Shown here in pieces: positions 37,865-45,995 of a DNA stretch of 64,000 nucleotides; the stretch's first letter is position 1, and each line of letters begins with the position of its first letter. Origin of the DNA: Youhaiella tibetensis. GTDB taxonomy: Bacteria > Pseudomonadota > Alphaproteobacteria > Rhizobiales > Devosiaceae. The stretch spans positions 1,240,001 through 1,304,000 of the forward strand of contig NZ_CP041690.1 in NCBI RefSeq assembly GCF_008000755.1, in the 5' to 3' direction. Position numbers and translations under genes: made by a program. The notes beneath the pieces are model-generated. The model saw only the letters and a program-made list of their open reading frames with translations, did not search any database and was not told where the DNA came from.

Positions 37865-37996
37865 TGGAAAGCTTCGCGTATGCAGGACACATTGGAAGCC
37901 GTTGGCAACCCGGGCGTCCACACTGCGCCATCACATGGACGCGCAGGCATCCGGCCCTTCTAGATCAAGGCGCTAGGGGTCAACTGGTCGGGAAAC

Positions 37997-38071
<75 letters not shown>

Positions 38072-38080
38072 ACGCGGGCG

Positions 38081-38109
38081 TTCCTACACGAGGTGAATAA
38101 GCTTTGCAA
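38081..38109 (-). promoter_or_regulatory. Sigma-70-type promoter of tRNA-Gln
   Basis: On the leftward strand TTGCAA (38109-38104) is separated by 17 bases from TAGGAA (38086-38081), about ten bases before the tRNA 5' end. It is back to back with the tRNA-Pro promoter, 7 bases away. Confidence 0.6.
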
Positions 38110-38116
38110 TCATGGC

Positions 38117-38145
38117 TTGAACTGGTCGGGGAGCACGGTTATATA
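38117..38145 (+). promoter_or_regulatory. Sigma-70-type promoter of tRNA-Pro
   Basis: TTGAAC (38117-38122), a 17-base spacer and TATATA (38140-38145). The tRNA begins 42 bases further, consistent with a short processed leader. Confidence 0.7.
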
Positions 38146-38187
38146 GCGCGCACCGGGACGCCCGAACCCGGTGAATAGACGGCCTGG

Positions 38188-38264
38188 CGGAGTATAGCGC
38201 AGCCTGGTAGCGCACCTGCTTCGGGAGCAGGGGGTCGCGTGTTCGAATCACGCTACTCCGACCA
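38188..38264 (+). tRNA. tRNA-Pro (CGG)
   Basis: A 77-base cloverleaf with acceptor CGGAGTA/TACTCCG, anticodon arm CCTGC/GCAGG with loop TTCGGGA giving anticodon CGG, T arm GCGTG-TTCGAAT-CACGC, discriminator A and encoded CCA. The mispaired C1-G72-type start is normal for proline tRNA. Confidence 0.95.
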
Positions 38265-38269
38265 ACATT

Positions 38270-38297
38270 GCGGGGGCTTCGGCCCCCGCTTCCTTTT
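38270..38297 (+). terminator. Rho-independent terminator of tRNA-Pro
   Basis: GCGGGGGC-TTCG-GCCCCCGC is a perfect 8-bp stem with a stable tetraloop, followed by TTCCTTTT. It ends the tRNA-Pro transcript before the phosphatase gene. Confidence 0.85.
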
Positions 38298-38317
38298 CCA
38301 GCCGACGGTTTCTCCAG

Positions 38318-38986
38318 ATGAAGCAGACCTTTGTAGTCGCCGATCTGCATGGCCGCCTCGATGTGCTCGAAGCGGCGCTGGCGCGAATCGAGGAGCGCAG
38401 CCCCGAGGGCGGCAAGGTCGTTTTTACCGGCGACTACATCGATCGTGGCCCGCAAAGCCGCGAAGTCATCGAGCGCCTCAGGGCCGGGCCGAAGCCTGGC
38501 TGGCGATGGGTGATCCTGAAGGGCAACCACGAAGACATGATGGTGCGCTCGCGCCTCCGCCCGGCAGGCGACCGTTCGGTCCGCGACGACGAGCGCTGGC
38601 TCGCCAACGGCGGCACCGAGACCCTCGATTCCTACAATGGCGACATTCCGCACAGCCACCTGACCTGGGCTCGCGACCTGCCCTCGATCCATCGAGACAA
38701 GCACCGGATTTACGTGCATGCCGGCGTCGATCCGCAAGTGCCGCTGTCAGGTCACGACGATTCCATCCTGCTCTGGCTGCGCTACCCGGCCGGCAAGGAC
38801 GTGCAGTATCCCGGCGGGCTCCACACCGTGCACGGGCATACGCCCAACCCGGAAGGGCCCGAGCTCTACAAGGGCCGAACGAACCTGGACACGCTTGCCG
38901 TCCGCACCGGGCGGCTGGTGGTCGGCGTTTTCGATGACGATCGCCCGGGTGGGCCGGTCGATCTGCTCGAGGTCAAGGTCGACTGA
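38318..38986 (+). CDS. PPP-family metallophosphoesterase
   Basis: A 222-residue phosphatase with the metal-binding series of the serine/threonine phosphatase (PPP) family: DLHG near residue 9, FTGDYIDRG about residue 37, LKGNHED about residue 68 and a later VHGHTP. Bacterial members include protein phosphatases, bis-nucleotide tetraphosphatases and cyclic nucleotide hydrolases; the substrate cannot be told from sequence. Its stop codon directly abuts the stop of the convergent methyltransferase gene (TGATCA). Confidence 0.85.
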   Translation: MKQTFVVADLHGRLDVLEAALARIEERSPEGGKVVFTGDYIDRGPQSREVIERLRAGPKPGWRWVILKGNHEDMMVRSRLRPAGDRSVRDDERWLANGGTETLDSYNGDIPHSHLTWARDLPSIHRDKHRIYVHAGVDPQVPLSGHDDSILLWLRYPAGKDVQYPGGLHTVHGHTPNPEGPELYKGRTNLDTLAVRTGRLVVGVFDDDRPGGPVDLLEVKVD

Positions 38987-39973
38987 TCATACCGGGCGCG
39001 CCTCGATCACCGAGATGTCGCGCCCCGTGTCGGTGACCCCCGAGACCAGGAAGCCGTTCGCCTCGAGCAGGGACCGATATTGCTCGCGCGTCCGCTGCCG
39101 GCTGGCGAACTGGGCCAGCATGATGATGTCGAGCAGCTTGGACCAGTGCACGTCCTCGTCCTCCGGCACTTCGGTCTCTATGACGAGAAGGCGGGCGTCG
39201 GCGGGAACCGCGGCCCGTACGGTCTGCAGTATCCGCGAGGCCTCCTCATCGGGCCAGTCGTGCAGGATTTCCATCAGGACGATGGCATCGCCCTCCGGCA
39301 CCTTCTCGAAGAAACTACCCGGCACGTATTCCAGGCGCTCGGGGGCCGCATGTTTGCGTGCGGCCTCGACCACGGCGGGAACATCGAAAAGCACCCCCTC
39401 AGCCTGGTCGTGCTTTTCGAGGACGGCTCTGAGAAGATGCCCCTGGCCGCCGCCGACATCCACGATCCGCCGGTAGGGCGAAAAGTCGTGGCTGGCGAGG
39501 ATGCCTTCGATCTGCGCCCTGGCCTTGGCCTGCATGGCCTCGCCGAACTGGCGCTCGTGATCCGGGTGCGCTTCGAAATAGCCCCAAAGCCCGCCATCGT
39601 AGAGCCGTGTCGCCACGGCCTCGCCCGTGCGCAGGCTGTGGGCCAGTTCGGCGGCGCTGCGCCAGTGGACTTCCTGCGCGAACATCATGACGAACGGGCG
39701 CATCGAGGCGGGATGGTCCTGCCGCAGCAGGCGTGATGCGTCCGTATGCGCTATGGTGCCTGCGTTCCTGGCAAAGATGCCGTGGGAAGCGAGCAACCGC
39801 ATTGTCCGGTCGAGCGCGTCCGGATTGGCGCCGACGCGTTCCGCCAGCGCCGCGACCGGCGTGTCCTCTTCCAGAGCGTCAGCCACCTGCAGGTCGGTCA
39901 CGGCCTCAAGAGCTGCCACCAGATAATGGCCGGCCGCGAGTTGCTGGATTGTGTCAAAAGCCGTCTCTCCCAT
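38987..39973 (-). CDS. O-methyltransferase, COMT-like (Methyltransf_2 family)
   Basis: A 328-residue protein with an N-terminal dimerisation winged helix (residues about 10-90) and a SAM-binding fold: IVDVGGGQGHLL motif I, then LMEILHDWPDEEA where the histidine is the catalytic base in plant and bacterial small-molecule O-methyltransferases. AGGAGG precedes the ATG at 39973. Acceptor unknown; these enzymes methylate phenolic or polyketide hydroxyls. It stands alone, without biosynthetic partners. Confidence 0.85.
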   Translation of the reverse strand: MGETAFDTIQQLAAGHYLVAALEAVTDLQVADALEEDTPVAALAERVGANPDALDRTMRLLASHGIFARNAGTIAHTDASRLLRQDHPASMRPFVMMFAQEVHWRSAAELAHSLRTGEAVATRLYDGGLWGYFEAHPDHERQFGEAMQAKARAQIEGILASHDFSPYRRIVDVGGGQGHLLRAVLEKHDQAEGVLFDVPAVVEAARKHAAPERLEYVPGSFFEKVPEGDAIVLMEILHDWPDEEASRILQTVRAAVPADARLLVIETEVPEDEDVHWSKLLDIIMLAQFASRQRTREQYRSLLEANGFLVSGVTDTGRDISVIEARPV

Positions 39974-40208
39974 CGTACCCTCCTGTTGAAGATAGATCGT
40001 CAAACGAACTCGACTTGGTAATGATGAGGGTTATTCGCGCGGTCCGGACCTGGGACGCCCGGGTAGGCGCACGTCAGGCACCGACGCCAACGGCGATCGA
40101 TGCCTTCTCAAGCGTTGCGGGCCATGTCCAATGCGAAAACGAGCATAACTCGCCTGCCGCTCCCTCGAGCGGCATACAATCACGTTTGAGGCGACCTGTC
40201 AGTGCGCC

Positions 40209-40736
40209 TCAATGGTCGATCTTGCTCAGGAAATAGGTGAGCGCCACGATAACCATGGCCACCGCTCCGCCCAGATAGAGGATGTCCGGGCTGCCGTTCC
40301 CGGTCCAGACGACCGCCTGGCCGAGGAAATAGACGGCGAGCACGGTGATGGTCACGCCGACCAGCTTGGACTTGAGATCGTCGAGGTTGTCGATCTTGAG
40401 CCAGGCCGGCAGGCGCAGGTCCTGGTTGAAATAGAGCTGGTAGAGCCCGAGGGAGACCACCTGCACCACCGTTGCGAGCAGGAAGAGGTCCACGATTTCG
40501 ATGGCCAGCAGTAGCGCCTCGTCGCGGCTCGGATGGTGGTCCGAGATGTAGAGGGCGTCGATGAAGTGCCAGGTCTCGATGGCGCCGTAGACCAGAAGCG
40601 CCAGCGCCGCCATGAAGGTAGCCACGACCGGAATGACCATGACGGCCCGGATGAAGCCGCCGCCCGCCGTCAGGAGCGCGCTCGTGCCGCCGGATTCGGC
40701 CTCGTGCTGCGATTGGTGCTGGTTGCTGGCGCTCAT
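40209..40736 (-). CDS. YqhA-family (UPF0114) membrane protein
   Basis: A 175-residue protein with about four hydrophobic helices, and the family's conserved stretch ending LPAWLKIDNLDDLKSKL between helices three and four. The function of the family is not established. The 235-bp gap to the methyltransferase gene holds a short GCCGCTC/GAGCGGC hairpin near 40159-40177 that may end this transcript; nothing else was recognised there. Confidence 0.75.
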   Translation of the reverse strand: MSASNQHQSQHEAESGGTSALLTAGGGFIRAVMVIPVVATFMAALALLVYGAIETWHFIDALYISDHHPSRDEALLLAIEIVDLFLLATVVQVVSLGLYQLYFNQDLRLPAWLKIDNLDDLKSKLVGVTITVLAVYFLGQAVVWTGNGSPDILYLGGAVAMVIVALTYFLSKIDH

Positions 40737-40817
40737 GGTGGTCCTCCGGGGCCGATATGCCTAGCATAGGCGGCTCCTTTGGCAGGACAACAGATCGTCG
40801 CAGGGCCAAATGTGCAT

Positions 40818-40832
40818 TTCCGACATACTGGA
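40818..40832. promoter_or_regulatory. Weaker copy of the XRE-cupin operator, probable autoregulatory site
   Basis: TTCCGACATACTGGA matches the centre of the sdaA-upstream site (TTCCGATATAGTGGA) at 13 of 15 positions. It lies about 40 bases before the start of the XRE-cupin gene. Confidence 0.45.
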
Positions 40833-40870
40833 CAATTGACCGGAAGGCTCTCGCGCTGTTTTGTGCACGG

Positions 40871-41440
40871 ATGAGCATGAACGACACCCCAGAGATCGGT
40901 CCGGTGATCCAGCGCGAACGCAAGGCGCGGCATCTGACCCTTGAGCAACTGGCAGCCCGCTCGGGCGTTTCCAAATCGATGCTGTCCCAGATCGAGCGAA
41001 GCGAGGCCAACCCGACATTTGCGGTTCTCTGGAGCCTGACCCAAGCCCTCAAGATCGACTTCACCGACCTGATCGCCGGTGGCGTGGCGCATCGGCAGGC
41101 CAACCCGATCGAACTGGTGCCGGTGGCGCATACGCCCGAGATCAAGAGCCCGGATGGCGCCTGGAAGCTGCGTATCCTCAGCCCTCCGGCACTGGCCGGG
41201 CGCATGGAGTGGTACGACGTCGAGATCGCGCCCAAGGGCAGGCTCGAAAGCGCCCCGCACGCGCCGGGTACGTTCGAGCACCTGACCGCCCGCAGTGAGG
41301 GGCTCGTGGTCGAGACCGAACAGGGCCGCCAGGAACTCGGCGAAGGCGAGACCGCCCGCTATCGCGCCGATGTGGTGCACAAGATTCTCAACGGCGGAGC
41401 GGAAGCAGCCCACGCCCTGATGGTCGTGCTCTACGAATAG
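40871..41440 (+). CDS. XRE-family regulator with C-terminal cupin domain
   Basis: A 189-residue regulator with an XRE helix-turn-helix (residues about 8-64; LTLEQLAARSGVSKSMLSQIE, given in part) and a C-terminal cupin beta-barrel (about 110-185) that usually senses a small molecule. Start is ATG at 40871 or 40877. It directly precedes kbl-tdh, and the same dyad appears before kbl and before sdaA. It is therefore likely a regulator of threonine and serine breakdown; effector may be one of these amino acids or a product. Confidence 0.85.
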   Translation: MSMNDTPEIGPVIQRERKARHLTLEQLAARSGVSKSMLSQIERSEANPTFAVLWSLTQALKIDFTDLIAGGVAHRQANPIELVPVAHTPEIKSPDGAWKLRILSPPALAGRMEWYDVEIAPKGRLESAPHAPGTFEHLTARSEGLVVETEQGRQELGEGETARYRADVVHKILNGGAEAAHALMVVLYE

Positions 41441-41462
41441 AATTCCGCTCCCTCGTTGACAG

Positions 41463-41482
41463 AATTCCAATATAGTGGAATT
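41463..41482. promoter_or_regulatory. Operator dyad before kbl-tdh
   Basis: AATTCCAATATAGTGGAATT has perfect 7-bp arms (AATTCCA and TGGAATT). It starts two bases after a good -35 box, TTGACA (41456-41461), so binding would block the promoter of kbl-tdh. A half site AATTCCG stands at 41441. The same dyad precedes sdaA at 47260-47279. Confidence 0.7.
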
Positions 41483-41509
41483 GTTCTGTTTAGCGGAAGG
41501 GAGCGGGAT

Positions 41510-42706
41510 ATGGATTCCGGATTTACCGATCACCTCAAGGCAGTCCTCGCCGAGATCGAGGCGGATGGCTTCACCAAGCGCGAACGCGAACTGGTAAGCC
41601 CTCAAGGCGGAACCGTTCGACTGGAAGGTTCGAGCGAGCGCGTCATCAATCTTTGCGCCAACAACTACCTCGGTCTGGCCGACGAGCCAGCCATCGTGGA
41701 GGCGGCGGGGGCGGCGCTCGAGCGCTACGGCTTCGGAATGGCGTCGGTTCGCTTCATCTGCGGCACCAATGAGCTGCACCGCGCGCTCGAGGAGCGCATC
41801 GCCAGCTATTTGGGCAAGGACGACGCCATCCTCTTCGGCTCGTGCTTCGATGCCAATGGCGGCATCTTCGAGACGTTGCTGACCGCCGAGGATGCGGTGA
41901 TTTCCGATGCCCTCAACCACGCCTCGATCATCGACGGCATCCGCCTCTCCAAGGCGCAGCGCTTCCGTTACGCCAATAGCGACATGGATGACCTGGAAAC
42001 GCAGCTCAAGGCGGCCGACGCCGCCGGAGCGCGTTTCAAGCTGATCGTAACCGACGGCGTCTTCTCGATGGACGGCTACGTCGCCAAGCTCCCCGAGATC
42101 TGCACGCTCGCCGAGCAGTACGGCGCGCTGGTGATGATCGATGATTGCCACGCCACCGGCCATCTTGGCGACAAGGGCAGGGGCACCCCGGCGCTGACCG
42201 GCGTCGGCAACCGCGTCGATATCATCTCGGGCACGCTCGGCAAGACCTTGGGCGGCGCCATGGGCGGCTTCATCGCGGCGAGCCAGCCGATCATCGATAT
42301 CCTGCGCCAGCGCGCGCGGCCCTATCTCTTCTCGAACGCCCTGGCCCCCTCCATCGTCGCCGGCTCGATCAAGGCGCTCGAAATCGCCGAAGCTGCCGAT
42401 GATCGCCGCGAGCGCCTCAAGCGCCACGCGCAGCGGTTCCGGACGGCGCTGGGCGAAGCAGGTTTCGACCTGCTGCCCGGCGAGACGCCAATCATTCCGG
42501 TCATGCTCAACGACGCCAACCGCGCGACGGCCATGGCGCAGGAACTGGGCAGGCGCGGCGTCATGGTGACGGCCTTCTCCTTCCCGGTGGTCCCCAAGGG
42601 CAAGGCACGTATTCGCACACAGATGTCGGCGGCTCTCACCGACGAAGACATCGGCTTTGCCATCGGCGCCTTCATAGACGCGGGCAAGGCTCTCTCGATT
42701 ATCTAG
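41510..42706 (+). CDS. kbl: 2-amino-3-ketobutyrate CoA ligase (glycine C-acetyltransferase)
   Basis: A 398-residue PLP enzyme of the alpha-oxoamine synthase family, normal length for Kbl. It has [23 protein letters not shown], the [10 protein letters not shown] aspartate-histidine pair and the PLP lysine in [13 protein letters not shown]. It splits 2-amino-3-ketobutyrate with CoA into glycine and acetyl-CoA, the second step of threonine breakdown. GGAAGGGAG precedes the ATG; tdh follows after 11 bases. Confidence 0.95.
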   Translation: MDSGFTDHLKAVLAEIEADGFTKRERELVSPQGGTVRLEGSSERVINLCANNYLGLADEPAIVEAAGAALERYGFGMASVRFICGTNELHRALEERIASYLGKDDAILFGSCFDANGGIFETLLTAEDAVISDALNHASIIDGIRLSKAQRFRYANSDMDDLETQLKAADAAGARFKLIVTDGVFSMDGYVAKLPEICTLAEQYGALVMIDDCHATGHLGDKGRGTPALTGVGNRVDIISGTLGKTLGGAMGGFIAASQPIIDILRQRARPYLFSNALAPSIVAGSIKALEIAEAADDRRERLKRHAQRFRTALGEAGFDLLPGETPIIPVMLNDANRATAMAQELGRRGVMVTAFSFPVVPKGKARIRTQMSAALTDEDIGFAIGAFIDAGKALSII

Positions 42707-42717
42707 AGGTTTCCATC

Positions 42718-43743
42718 ATGAAGGCTCTCGTGAAAGCCAAGGCCGAGCCGGGGATCTGGCTCGAAGACGTGCCCGTGCCGCAGATCGGGCCGGACGACGT
42801 GCTGGTGAAGGTCCACAAGACCGGCATCTGCGGCACCGACATCCACATCTACAAGTGGGACGAGTGGGCGCAGCGGACGATTCCGGTGCCCATGACGGTG
42901 GGTCACGAATATTGCGGCGAGATCGTCGAACTGGGCGCCAACGTGCGCAACCTTTCGATCGGCCAGCGCGTCTCGGGCGAAGGGCACGTCATCGGCATGA
43001 AGAGCCGCGCCTCGCGCGGCGGCCGCTTCCACCTCGATCCCGAAACCCGGGGCATCGGCGTCAACCTGCCGGGCGCCTTCGCCGAATATGTGCGCATCCC
43101 GGCGTTCAACATCGTGCCGCTGCCGGAGACGATCTCCGATGAACTGGGCGCGATCCTCGATCCGCTGGGCAACGCGGTTCATACGGCGCTGACATTCGAT
43201 CTCGTGGGCGAGGACGTGCTGGTGACCGGGGCAGGCCCTATAGGCATCATGGGCGCGGCCATTGCCCGCCATGTAGGCGCGCGGCACGTGGTCATCACCG
43301 ACGTTGACGCCAAGCGGCTCGAACTCGCCGGCCAGACGGCCGACGTGGTACCGGTCAACGTTGCCGAGGAGAAGCTCGAGGACGTTATGGTGCGCCTCGG
43401 CATGCGCGAGGGTTTTGACGTGGGGCTCGAGATGAGCGGCTCCCCGCAGGCGCTCGACCAGATGCTCGATCACCTGGTGATGGGCGGCAAGGTGGCGCTG
43501 CTCGGCCTGCCGGCCAAGCCGTTCCTCTTCGACCTCTCCAAGGTCGTGCTGCGCATGATCACGCTCAAAGGCATCTATGGCCGCGAGATGTTCGAGACCT
43601 GGCACAAGATGCTGGCCATGCTCGAAAGCGGGCTGGATGTGAGCGGGGTGATCACCGATCGGTTCAAGGCCGAGGATTACCAGACCGCGTTCGCCAAGGC
43701 GGCGGCGGGCGGTTCGGGCAAGATCGTGCTGGAGTGGGTTTAG
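42718..43743 (+). CDS. tdh: L-threonine 3-dehydrogenase lacking the structural zinc site
   Basis: A 341-residue medium-chain dehydrogenase, with the same length and motifs as E. coli Tdh. The catalytic zinc ligands are kept (Cys38 in GICGTD, His63-Glu64 in VGHEY) and so is the NAD motif [10 protein letters not shown]. However, the four structural-zinc cysteines 93, 96, 99 and 107 of E. coli numbering are Gly93, Ser96, Ser99 and Asp107, while the surrounding GEGH and [13 protein letters not shown] are conserved. It oxidises threonine to 2-amino-3-ketobutyrate for Kbl. Confidence 0.92.
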   Translation: MKALVKAKAEPGIWLEDVPVPQIGPDDVLVKVHKTGICGTDIHIYKWDEWAQRTIPVPMTVGHEYCGEIVELGANVRNLSIGQRVSGEGHVIGMKSRASRGGRFHLDPETRGIGVNLPGAFAEYVRIPAFNIVPLPETISDELGAILDPLGNAVHTALTFDLVGEDVLVTGAGPIGIMGAAIARHVGARHVVITDVDAKRLELAGQTADVVPVNVAEEKLEDVMVRLGMREGFDVGLEMSGSPQALDQMLDHLVMGGKVALLGLPAKPFLFDLSKVVLRMITLKGIYGREMFETWHKMLAMLESGLDVSGVITDRFKAEDYQTAFAKAAAGGSGKIVLEWV

Positions 43744-43787
43744 TCCTTCAGCGTGGTCGCATGCTGGACTAACAGTTGGTCAGAAGG

Positions 43788-43890
43788 TCTCCCTCCCCCC
43801 TGTGGGGAGGGAACAAGGGTGGGGGATGCAGGGGGCAAGGTGCCTTGGGCTCACCCCCACCCTCTATCCCTCCCCACAAGGGGGAGGGAG
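43788..43890. repeat. Large GC-rich imperfect palindrome (rhizobial-type intergenic element)
   Basis: The left arm (about 43788-43827) and right arm (about 43852-43890) are inverted copies of a CTCCCTCCCC / GTGGGGAGGG / AGGGTGGGGG pattern with a few mismatches, and each arm is itself palindromic. A 25-base centre separates them. Such elements are scattered between genes in many Rhizobiales genomes. It fills most of the 255-bp gap after tdh and could end the transcript in RNA form. Confidence 0.75.
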
Positions 43891-43943
43891 GCGATGGAGT
43901 CTCGCGTTTCGAGGCTGCCGGATATCTCGCCCTTGCTATCCTA

Positions 43944-43959
43944 ATCTGGTATGGTAGTT
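43944..43959. promoter_or_regulatory. Hexuronate GntR site, copy 1
   Basis: ATCTGGTATGGTAGTT is identical to the 16 bases at 48769-48784 before uxaC and matches 13 of 16 before uxuA (47209-47224). It lies 40 bases before the Gfo/Idh-GntR operon, so it is the likely autoregulatory site. Confidence 0.6.
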
Positions 43960-43998
43960 TCGCTTGCCCGCCTTCTTGCAGCAAGAGAAGCCTACCTG

Positions 43999-45297
43999 AT
44001 GAGATACGCCATCGTCGGCACTGGTGCGCGGCACCAGATGTTCCGCAACGCTATTGCCCGCAACTTCGGAAATCGCCATGAAATCGCGGCGCTTGCCGAC
44101 CTGAACCCGCACCGCCTGGCGCTGTCCGCCGGCTGGGTGAAGGACAATGCCAGCCGCGAGGTGCCGACCTACCTCGCCACCGATTTCGACCGCATGATCG
44201 CCGAGCAGCAGCCCGATACGGTGATCGTCACCACGCCCGACTTCACGCACAACGAATACATCGTGGCGGCCCTCAAGGCGGGGCGGGACGTCATCACCGA
44301 AAAGCCGATGACCACCGATCTCAAGCGGCTCAAGGCAATTCTCGACGCCCAGCGCGAGAGCGGCAAGTCGGTGACGGTGACGTTCAACTACCGCTATACG
44401 CCGGCCCGGACCCAGCTCAAGGATATCCTGATGTCGGGCGCGATCGGGGAGATCACAGCTGTCGATTTCCGCTGGTATCTCGACCGGGTGCATGGCGCCG
44501 ACTATTTCCGTCGCTGGCACCGCTACAAGGATCGTTCCGGCGGACTATTGGTCCATAAGTCCACCCACCATTTCGACCTCGTCAACTGGTGGCTGGGTTC
44601 GACCCCGACCCGTATCAATGCCAATGGCAAGCTGGCTTTCTATACGCCGGAAATGGCCAAGAAACTCGGGCTGGAAGGGCACGGCGTGCGTTGTCACGGC
44701 TGCCCGGTGGCCGAGCGGTGCGACTTCCGCCTCGACCTGGATACCGACGAGGCGCTCAAGGCGCTCTATCTCGACGCCGAGGAGGACGACGGGTACCTGC
44801 GCGACAAGTGCGTGTTCGCCGACGACATCACCATCGAGGACACCATGCAGGTGCAGGCCGAATATGCGAGCGGTGCCAGCCTCAACTACACGCTGGTGGC
44901 CTATAGTCCGTGGGAAGGCCTGGAGGTTAAGTTCCACGGCACCAAGGGCGAACTGACGCATCGCCACGTGGAAGTGCATGGCGTATTCGGCGGCAAGCGT
45001 GACCATGCCCACAAGGACGGGATCACCACCGAGCTTCACCTGGCGGGCGGGTTGCCGCAGTCGATTCCCGTCTGGGAAGGAACCGGCGACCACGGCGGCG
45101 CCGACCCGGTGATGCTGGGCTATATCTTCGACAAGGAGAACATGGAGCCCGATCGCTATGGTCGCGCCTCCAACCAGGTGCAGGGCGCGTGGTCCATTCT
45201 TACGGGCATCTCCGCGAACCGGTCCATGGCCACCGGCGAAGTTGTCGATGTCGATGCATTGCTCGCCGAGTATGATATCAGTCTGCCCAGAGGGTGA
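43999..45297 (+). CDS. Gfo/Idh/MocA-family oxidoreductase, hexuronate locus
   Basis: A 432-residue protein, longer than the usual 330-380. N-terminal YAIVGTGARHQMF is the dinucleotide-binding motif and TEKPMTTDLKRL holds the catalytic lysine; TFNYRYTP follows. An insertion at about residues 225-270 carries three cysteines (CHGCPVAERC). The start at 43999 was chosen because MRYAIVGTG is the normal family beginning. It is coupled to the GntR gene and shares its operator with uxuA and uxaC, so it may reduce a keto-uronate such as fructuronate, a step for which the nearby uxuB-like gene is broken. Confidence 0.8.
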   Translation: MRYAIVGTGARHQMFRNAIARNFGNRHEIAALADLNPHRLALSAGWVKDNASREVPTYLATDFDRMIAEQQPDTVIVTTPDFTHNEYIVAALKAGRDVITEKPMTTDLKRLKAILDAQRESGKSVTVTFNYRYTPARTQLKDILMSGAIGEITAVDFRWYLDRVHGADYFRRWHRYKDRSGGLLVHKSTHHFDLVNWWLGSTPTRINANGKLAFYTPEMAKKLGLEGHGVRCHGCPVAERCDFRLDLDTDEALKALYLDAEEDDGYLRDKCVFADDITIEDTMQVQAEYASGASLNYTLVAYSPWEGLEVKFHGTKGELTHRHVEVHGVFGGKRDHAHKDGITTELHLAGGLPQSIPVWEGTGDHGGADPVMLGYIFDKENMEPDRYGRASNQVQGAWSILTGISANRSMATGEVVDVDALLAEYDISLPRG

Positions 45298-45308
45298 TCG
45301 GAGCCGGA

Positions 45309-45995
45309 ATGAACGAACAGACTGAAATCGCTGCCGGAGATGGCATGGACACGATCGCCACGCGAATGATGACCAATCTGCGTGACGCGATCGTGCGCCT
45401 GGACCTCAAGCCGGGAGACACGATTTCGGAGGCCGAGGTCGCCGAGCGCTTCGGCGTCTCGCGCCAACCTGTTCGCGAGGCGTTTATCCGGCTTGGCCAG
45501 CAGGGCCTGCTGCTGATCAGGCCCAAGCGCGCGACCATGGTCAAGCGCATCTCCGAAGACGGCGTCGGGCAGTCCCGGTTCATCCGGGAGGCCATCGAAG
45601 TCGAAATCATCCGCCGGGCTGCTGCCGCACTGACCGAAGCGACCGGCCCGATGCTCGAAGCAATTCTGGCGCAGCAGAACGCGGCCGCGGCAGCGGGCGA
45701 CATAGGCCTCTTTCACACGCTCGACGAGACTTTCCACCGGGCGCTGGCACAGACGGCGGGCGTCGAATACGCCTGGCAGCTCATCGACGACCACAAGATC
45801 CAGTTGGATCGGGTCCGCTACCTGACCCTGCCGCGCTCCGATCCGCCGCGGACCATCGGCGAACACCGCGCGATCACCGACGCGGTCCTCGCCGGCAATG
45901 GCGCGGCCGCCGAAGCGGCGCTGCGCGCGCACCTCGGCAAGGCGGAGGCGCTGCTCCACCAGGCCAAGGCGGATTTTCCCGACTATTTCGAGTAA
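45309..45995 (+). CDS. GntR-family regulator, FadR subfamily (hexuronate regulator)
   Basis: A 228-residue protein with an N-terminal winged helix (TISEAEVAERFGVSRQPVREAF, given in part; about residues 30-75) and a C-terminal FCD domain. Start is ATG at 45309 after GGAGCCGG, or GTG at 45294 overlapping the Gfo/Idh stop. Its stop directly abuts the convergent uxuA gene. The three matching TGGTATGG sites around its neighbours make it the probable regulator of the hexuronate genes. Confidence 0.88.
   Translation: MNEQTEIAAGDGMDTIATRMMTNLRDAIVRLDLKPGDTISEAEVAERFGVSRQPVREAFIRLGQQGLLLIRPKRATMVKRISEDGVGQSRFIREAIEVEIIRRAAAALTEATGPMLEAILAQQNAAAAAGDIGLFHTLDETFHRALAQTAGVEYAWQLIDDHKIQLDRVRYLTLPRSDPPRTIGEHRAITDAVLAGNGAAAEAALRAHLGKAEALLHQAKADFPDYFE

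Noticed and set aside
40140-40208. Hairpin GCCGCTC-CCTC-GAGCGGC as a clear terminator
   Set aside because: The stem is only 7 bp and no T run follows on either strand, so it is mentioned only as a possible end of the YqhA-family transcript.
43753-44081. Small frames across the GC-rich palindrome after tdh
   Set aside because: They consist of Pro/Gly-rich reading of the repeat on both strands and have no ribosome-binding site.
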